Assembly (NCBI GenBank): GCA_009663005.1
Contig: CM018892.1
Location: 4,688,381 to 4,698,380 of the forward strand
Direction of reading: 5' to 3'
DNA length: 10,000 bases
DNA from: Actinidia chinensis
Lineage: Eukaryota > Streptophyta > Magnoliopsida > Ericales > Actinidiaceae
Below the pieces are notes generated by a model. The model did no database searches. It worked only from the letters and a program-made list of their open reading frames with translations, and was not told the origin of the DNA. Below, in pieces: positions 8,132 through 10,000 of this stretch. The first letter of the stretch is position 1. The number at the start of each line of letters is the position of its first letter. A program made the translations under genes and the position numbers.

Positions 8132-8145
8132 GTAGCCCCCCTACT
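8132..8145 (-). other. Polypurine tract
   Basis: The minus strand reads AGTAGGGGGGCTAC directly before the LTR start TGATG. G-rich tracts of this kind prime plus-strand DNA synthesis in plant Ty3/gypsy elements. The position fixes the element's orientation as minus and marks 7446-8131 as the 3' LTR. Confidence 0.7.
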
Positions 8146-8181
8146 CGAAGTGCCGAGATGGAACAGTTGGGACTTCGAGTA
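8142..8181. repeat. Perfect 10-bp inverted repeat beside the polypurine tract
   Basis: TACTCGAAGT (8142-8151) and ACTTCGAGTA (8172-8181) are exact reverse complements separated by 20 bases. The left arm overlaps the start of the polypurine tract by four bases. Confidence 0.8.
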
Positions 8182-8197
8182 ACGATGTTTCTTCTGC

Positions 8198-8340
8198 TGA
8201 CGTGCCTTAATGATGGTGGCAACTACTCGACGGAGCCCACGTGGCAAGGAGGTCTTAAATGCGGAACTCTGTTCGAAGCGTCCCCACATCCCAATCGTTG
8301 TTATGAGTAGATCTGGACCGTTGATTATCTCTATATATAG
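8198..8340 (+). promoter_or_regulatory. Promoter of the antisense gene: TGACGTG, G-box, TATA box
   Basis: In order on the plus strand: TGACGTG at 8198-8204, a full G-box CCACGTGG at 8237-8244, and a TATA box CTATATATAG at 8331-8340. The predicted transcription start is about 8365-8375, and the first ATG of the gene is at 8443. TGACG and G-box motifs are known binding sites of plant bZIP factors. Their spacing before a strong TATA box supports a real RNA polymerase II promoter that points away from the 3' LTR. Confidence 0.65.
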
Positions 8341-8442
8341 GGGGCTCCCTTGTCCTTCGGTACTTTTCGACCTCACTATTGTACTATTGGACCTGCTCCG
8401 ACGTCTCACCTTCTAGGACGCCTCATAAATTAGTGATCGGCT

Positions 8443-9436
8443 ATGTCTAAGAGACTCAAGCTCAGTGACCTCGCCAAGGTTGTGGCTCAAAAGGCCGCCA
8501 CTTCTGCTTCGAAGGGTGTTGTTATCTCGGAAGGATCCGAGACTACATCCGGTAAAAGGCCTTTGGACGATGGGTCCAAGGGAAAGCAGGTCGCCCAATT
8601 GCCGGAGGCAAAGAAGGCAAAAATTGACACCGAAGCGTCTGGAGCTCCCGCGAGGCCGCCCATTGCTTCAGGAGAGGGCAGTTCGGTCAGGCGAACTCTT
8701 GGTGAAGCCTTGGGCCCACAGGCTTCAGTGATGGCCAGTGCGGCCACAGCTGAAAAGATTTTGGCCGGGGTGATACTTCCGGCGGACAAGGAGAAGGTGG
8801 ATAGGCTCACCTTCGATCAGGTGGTGACCAAGTTTCTCCATGTGCTCGGCCAGGTATTTGTCTTTCCCTCAAGACGTTGTCAATTCCTATTCAGTGCGGT
8901 AATTTTGATTCTGTTTGTAGCAGGGGGTTATCTTAGGGTCTTCTCTCGCCGTACGCAGCAGAGACTTCGCCGAGGGCGCCCTCAATCAAAAGGCTATCGC
9001 TGAATCTGCCGAGATGGAAATGGTTCGGGCGCAGAATCGGGCCATTGAATTAGAGGGTGCCCTTGCCGAGGAGAAGGCGAAGGGGAAGAGGCTCACCGAG
9101 GGTGCTGATGCCAGAGACAAGGTCATTGCGAAGTTAGAGGCGAGGATCTCCGAGCTGGAAAAGAGCCAGTCTGTCTCGCAAGGCAGGATCATCGCCGTGT
9201 TCAAAGAGTCGGATGACTTTTTAGAAGCCGTGAGGGGATCAGCATCTTCTTACTTCGGCGATGGCTTTGACTTCTGCAAGAGGCATCTCGCGCACCAGTA
9301 TCCTGATCTCGGCGTCGATCTGGAGGACGTTGAGATGGACCAAGAATTCCTCGCTAAAGAGGAGGCCGAAGCCGAGCAAAGAACGGCCGAAGAAGGGGCA
9401 GTCGGGGCAGAGGGGGTTGGCGAAGCTACTGTCTGA
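8443..9436 (+). CDS. Antisense extra-ORF protein of the retrotransposon (gypsy-type transposase-like C-terminal half), two exons
   Basis: Exons 8443-8853 and 8924-9436 join in frame to 307 aa (308 if the acceptor at 8920 is used). Visible parts: a basic, low-complexity N-terminus with a likely bipartite nuclear signal (KR at 38-39, KKAK at 57-60); an alanine/proline-rich linker (61-105); a short helical block ending FLHVLGQ at the exon border; a coiled coil (about 145-220, with 'RAQNRAIELEGALAEEKAKG'); then a conserved-looking 'SSYFGDGFDFCKRHLAHQYP' segment (246-265) and an acidic tail. The coiled coil and the SYF-GF-FC block resemble the C-terminal half of plant proteins annotated as putative gypsy-type transposase. 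The N-terminal domain of those proteins is absent. The function is unknown, so no enzymatic role is claimed. The gene runs opposite to the retrotransposon and has its own promoter and poly(A) signals. The start is the first ATG after the TATA box. Confidence 0.75.
8854..8923 (+). other. Intron of the antisense gene
   Basis: The donor is CAG|GTATTT at 8853/8854. The acceptor region is TTTGTAGCAG, with usable AGs ending at 8920 and 8923, giving an intron of 67 or 70 bases. Both keep frame (phase 0) and differ by one glutamine. Reading through instead of splicing gives a hydrophobic stretch and a stop at 9003, unlike the hydrophilic flanking protein, which supports splicing. Confidence 0.8.
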
Positions 9437-9506
9437 CCCCCTTTTGTATATCTTATTTTATTTTTTTTATTTTTTTTTCTTTCCTTTGTACCCGTGATCT
9501 TCGATG

Positions 9507-9516
9507 AATAAATAAA
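9507..9516 (+). terminator. Overlapping poly(A) signals
   Basis: AATAAATAAA provides two overlapping AATAAA signals 70-80 bases after the stop codon of the antisense gene. A long T-rich stretch precedes them (9453-9482) and a T-rich segment follows (9543-9555), as in plant 3' ends. Confidence 0.7.
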
Positions 9517-9529
9517 AGTTGATTCGCTT

Positions 9530-9940
9530 TCCAACTCTGGTCGTTTTTCTTTTTGGACTTGATTACCTCGGCATGGATGTGTTCATCTTATCGCAATATT
9601 CATAGTGAAAATGGGCTGTCCAAACTTCCCACATTCTAAACGATATAAGCTCCTGGGCGACGAGATATATACGGCGAGATCGTCGACTGGCGATGAAGAT
9701 TCCTCGTCGTAGTGAATGGGCGTTCTTATCAATGGCGACGTCTACAATGGTGATCAAGGATCAAGCCGTTTTGTAACGAATTGGCGATCTAGATCTTTTC
9801 CTAGGCGATATAAGATTTGGGCGACATGGTTTGACTTGGTAGTTCAGCTAGGAAAAATTTTGGGCGAGCTAGATAGGCGACGTAGTCATCCAATCATAGA
9901 TGGTTTCAAATCACAGAATCATAGCCTGTTCGCATGACCA
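9530..9940. other. Non-coding internal retrotransposon region with recurring GGCGA words
   Basis: No gene is seen. GGCGA or a close variant (mostly followed by C, T or G) recurs about nine times between 9656 and 9880, often preceded by T or G. 'CGATATAAG' followed by 'GGGCGAC' occurs twice, at about 9640-9662 and 9806-9825, suggesting a diverged duplication with a period near 165 bases. Tat-lineage elements are known for long untranslated regions with tandem repeats near the 3' LTR, which would fit. Confidence 0.45.
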
Positions 9941-9941
9941 A

Positions 9942-10000
9942 TGCTGACGTGTTTGTGCAATGATGGTCCGGACAGGTGGAGCGTCGACGGACTCACTCCA
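9942..10000 (+). promoter_or_regulatory. Promoter-like block similar to 8196-8235
   Basis: The order GCTGACGTG, AATGATGGT, CGACGGA found at 8196-8234 upstream of the antisense gene recurs here at 9943-9951, 9959-9967 and 9985-9991. The intervening sequence differs and is longer. It may be an old duplicate of the antisense gene's upstream region or the start of a second promoter. No TATA box is reached before the window ends. Confidence 0.35.

Larger units (their letters stand above)
7446..10000 (-). mobile_element. 3' part of a Ty3/gypsy (Tat-like) LTR retrotransposon
   Basis: Read on the minus strand, the window enters at internal sequence (10000 down to 8146), then a polypurine tract (8145-8132), then the 3' LTR (8131-7446). 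Visible support: LTR ends of the form TG...CA with a short imperfect inverted repeat, a TATA box in the right place inside the LTR, a G-rich tract directly before the LTR, an abrupt rise in GC, and an abrupt end of host-repeat similarity just outside. Gag-pol, the 5' LTR and the primer binding site would lie past 10000. Placement in the Tat lineage is inferred from the antisense extra gene next to the 3' LTR, a layout described for that lineage; no reverse transcriptase is visible to confirm it. Confidence 0.75.

Noticed and set aside
7425..8135. Several overlapping open frames within the LTR on both strands
   Set aside because: LTRs of this kind are non-coding. The frames cross the host junction, U3 and R without any domain.
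8487..8810. 107-aa minus-strand open frame opposite exon 1
   Set aside because: It is a shadow of the GC-rich coding strand, with no promoter or domain of its own.
8443..9003. Unspliced 186-aa reading of exon 1
   Set aside because: The read-through adds a hydrophobic segment from intron sequence, while good splice sites restore a frame into a clear coiled coil.

Overview
The window looks like intergenic or heterochromatic DNA of a flowering plant. It is mostly AT-rich and non-coding, carries a large direct duplication, a foldback element and a gene-bearing LTR retrotransposon, and has plant-style splice sites, TATA boxes and poly(A) signals. There is no bacterial-type gene organisation, no rRNA or tRNA gene and no CRISPR array. 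The species cannot be named from the sequence.

Layout. Bases 1-3392 and 3995-7438 are two direct copies of the same roughly 3.4 kb sequence. Each is followed, or was meant to be followed, by a spacer of about 600 bp, giving a period near 4.0 kb. Copy 1 is cut by the left window edge. The spacer (3393-3994) is present only after copy 1. Inside the repeat I see no credible protein-coding gene. It holds a block of diverged ~85-100 bp repeats, two GC-richer islands each followed by AT-rich runs of a 'TAAAATTATAATTTTT' type motif, a low-complexity stretch, and a tail of unknown origin. A foldback (MITE-like) element with long terminal inverted repeats spans 3874-4067, and the right-hand remnant of another copy opens the window.

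At 7438/7439 similarity between the copies stops, and a few bases later a GC-richer element begins. I read it as the 3' end of a Ty3/gypsy-type LTR retrotransposon lying on the minus strand: a 3' LTR at 7446-8131 (TG...CA ends, internal TATA box), a G-rich polypurine tract at 8132-8145, then internal sequence running off the right edge. Between the polypurine tract and the rest of the element, on the opposite (plus) strand, is a two-exon gene (8443-8853 joined to 8924-9436, 307 aa). It has its own TATA box, a G-box, a TGACGTG motif and poly(A) signals. Its product is a nuclear-looking, coiled-coil protein resembling the C-terminal half of the plant 'putative gypsy-type transposase' proteins. 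This matches the arrangement known for the Tat lineage of plant Ty3/gypsy elements, some of which carry an extra ORF in antisense near the 3' LTR.

The main points for a second look are the antisense gene and its promoter (with a similar promoter-like block starting at 9942), the foldback element, and the indel-dominated differences between the two 3.4 kb copies, which may partly be assembly error.
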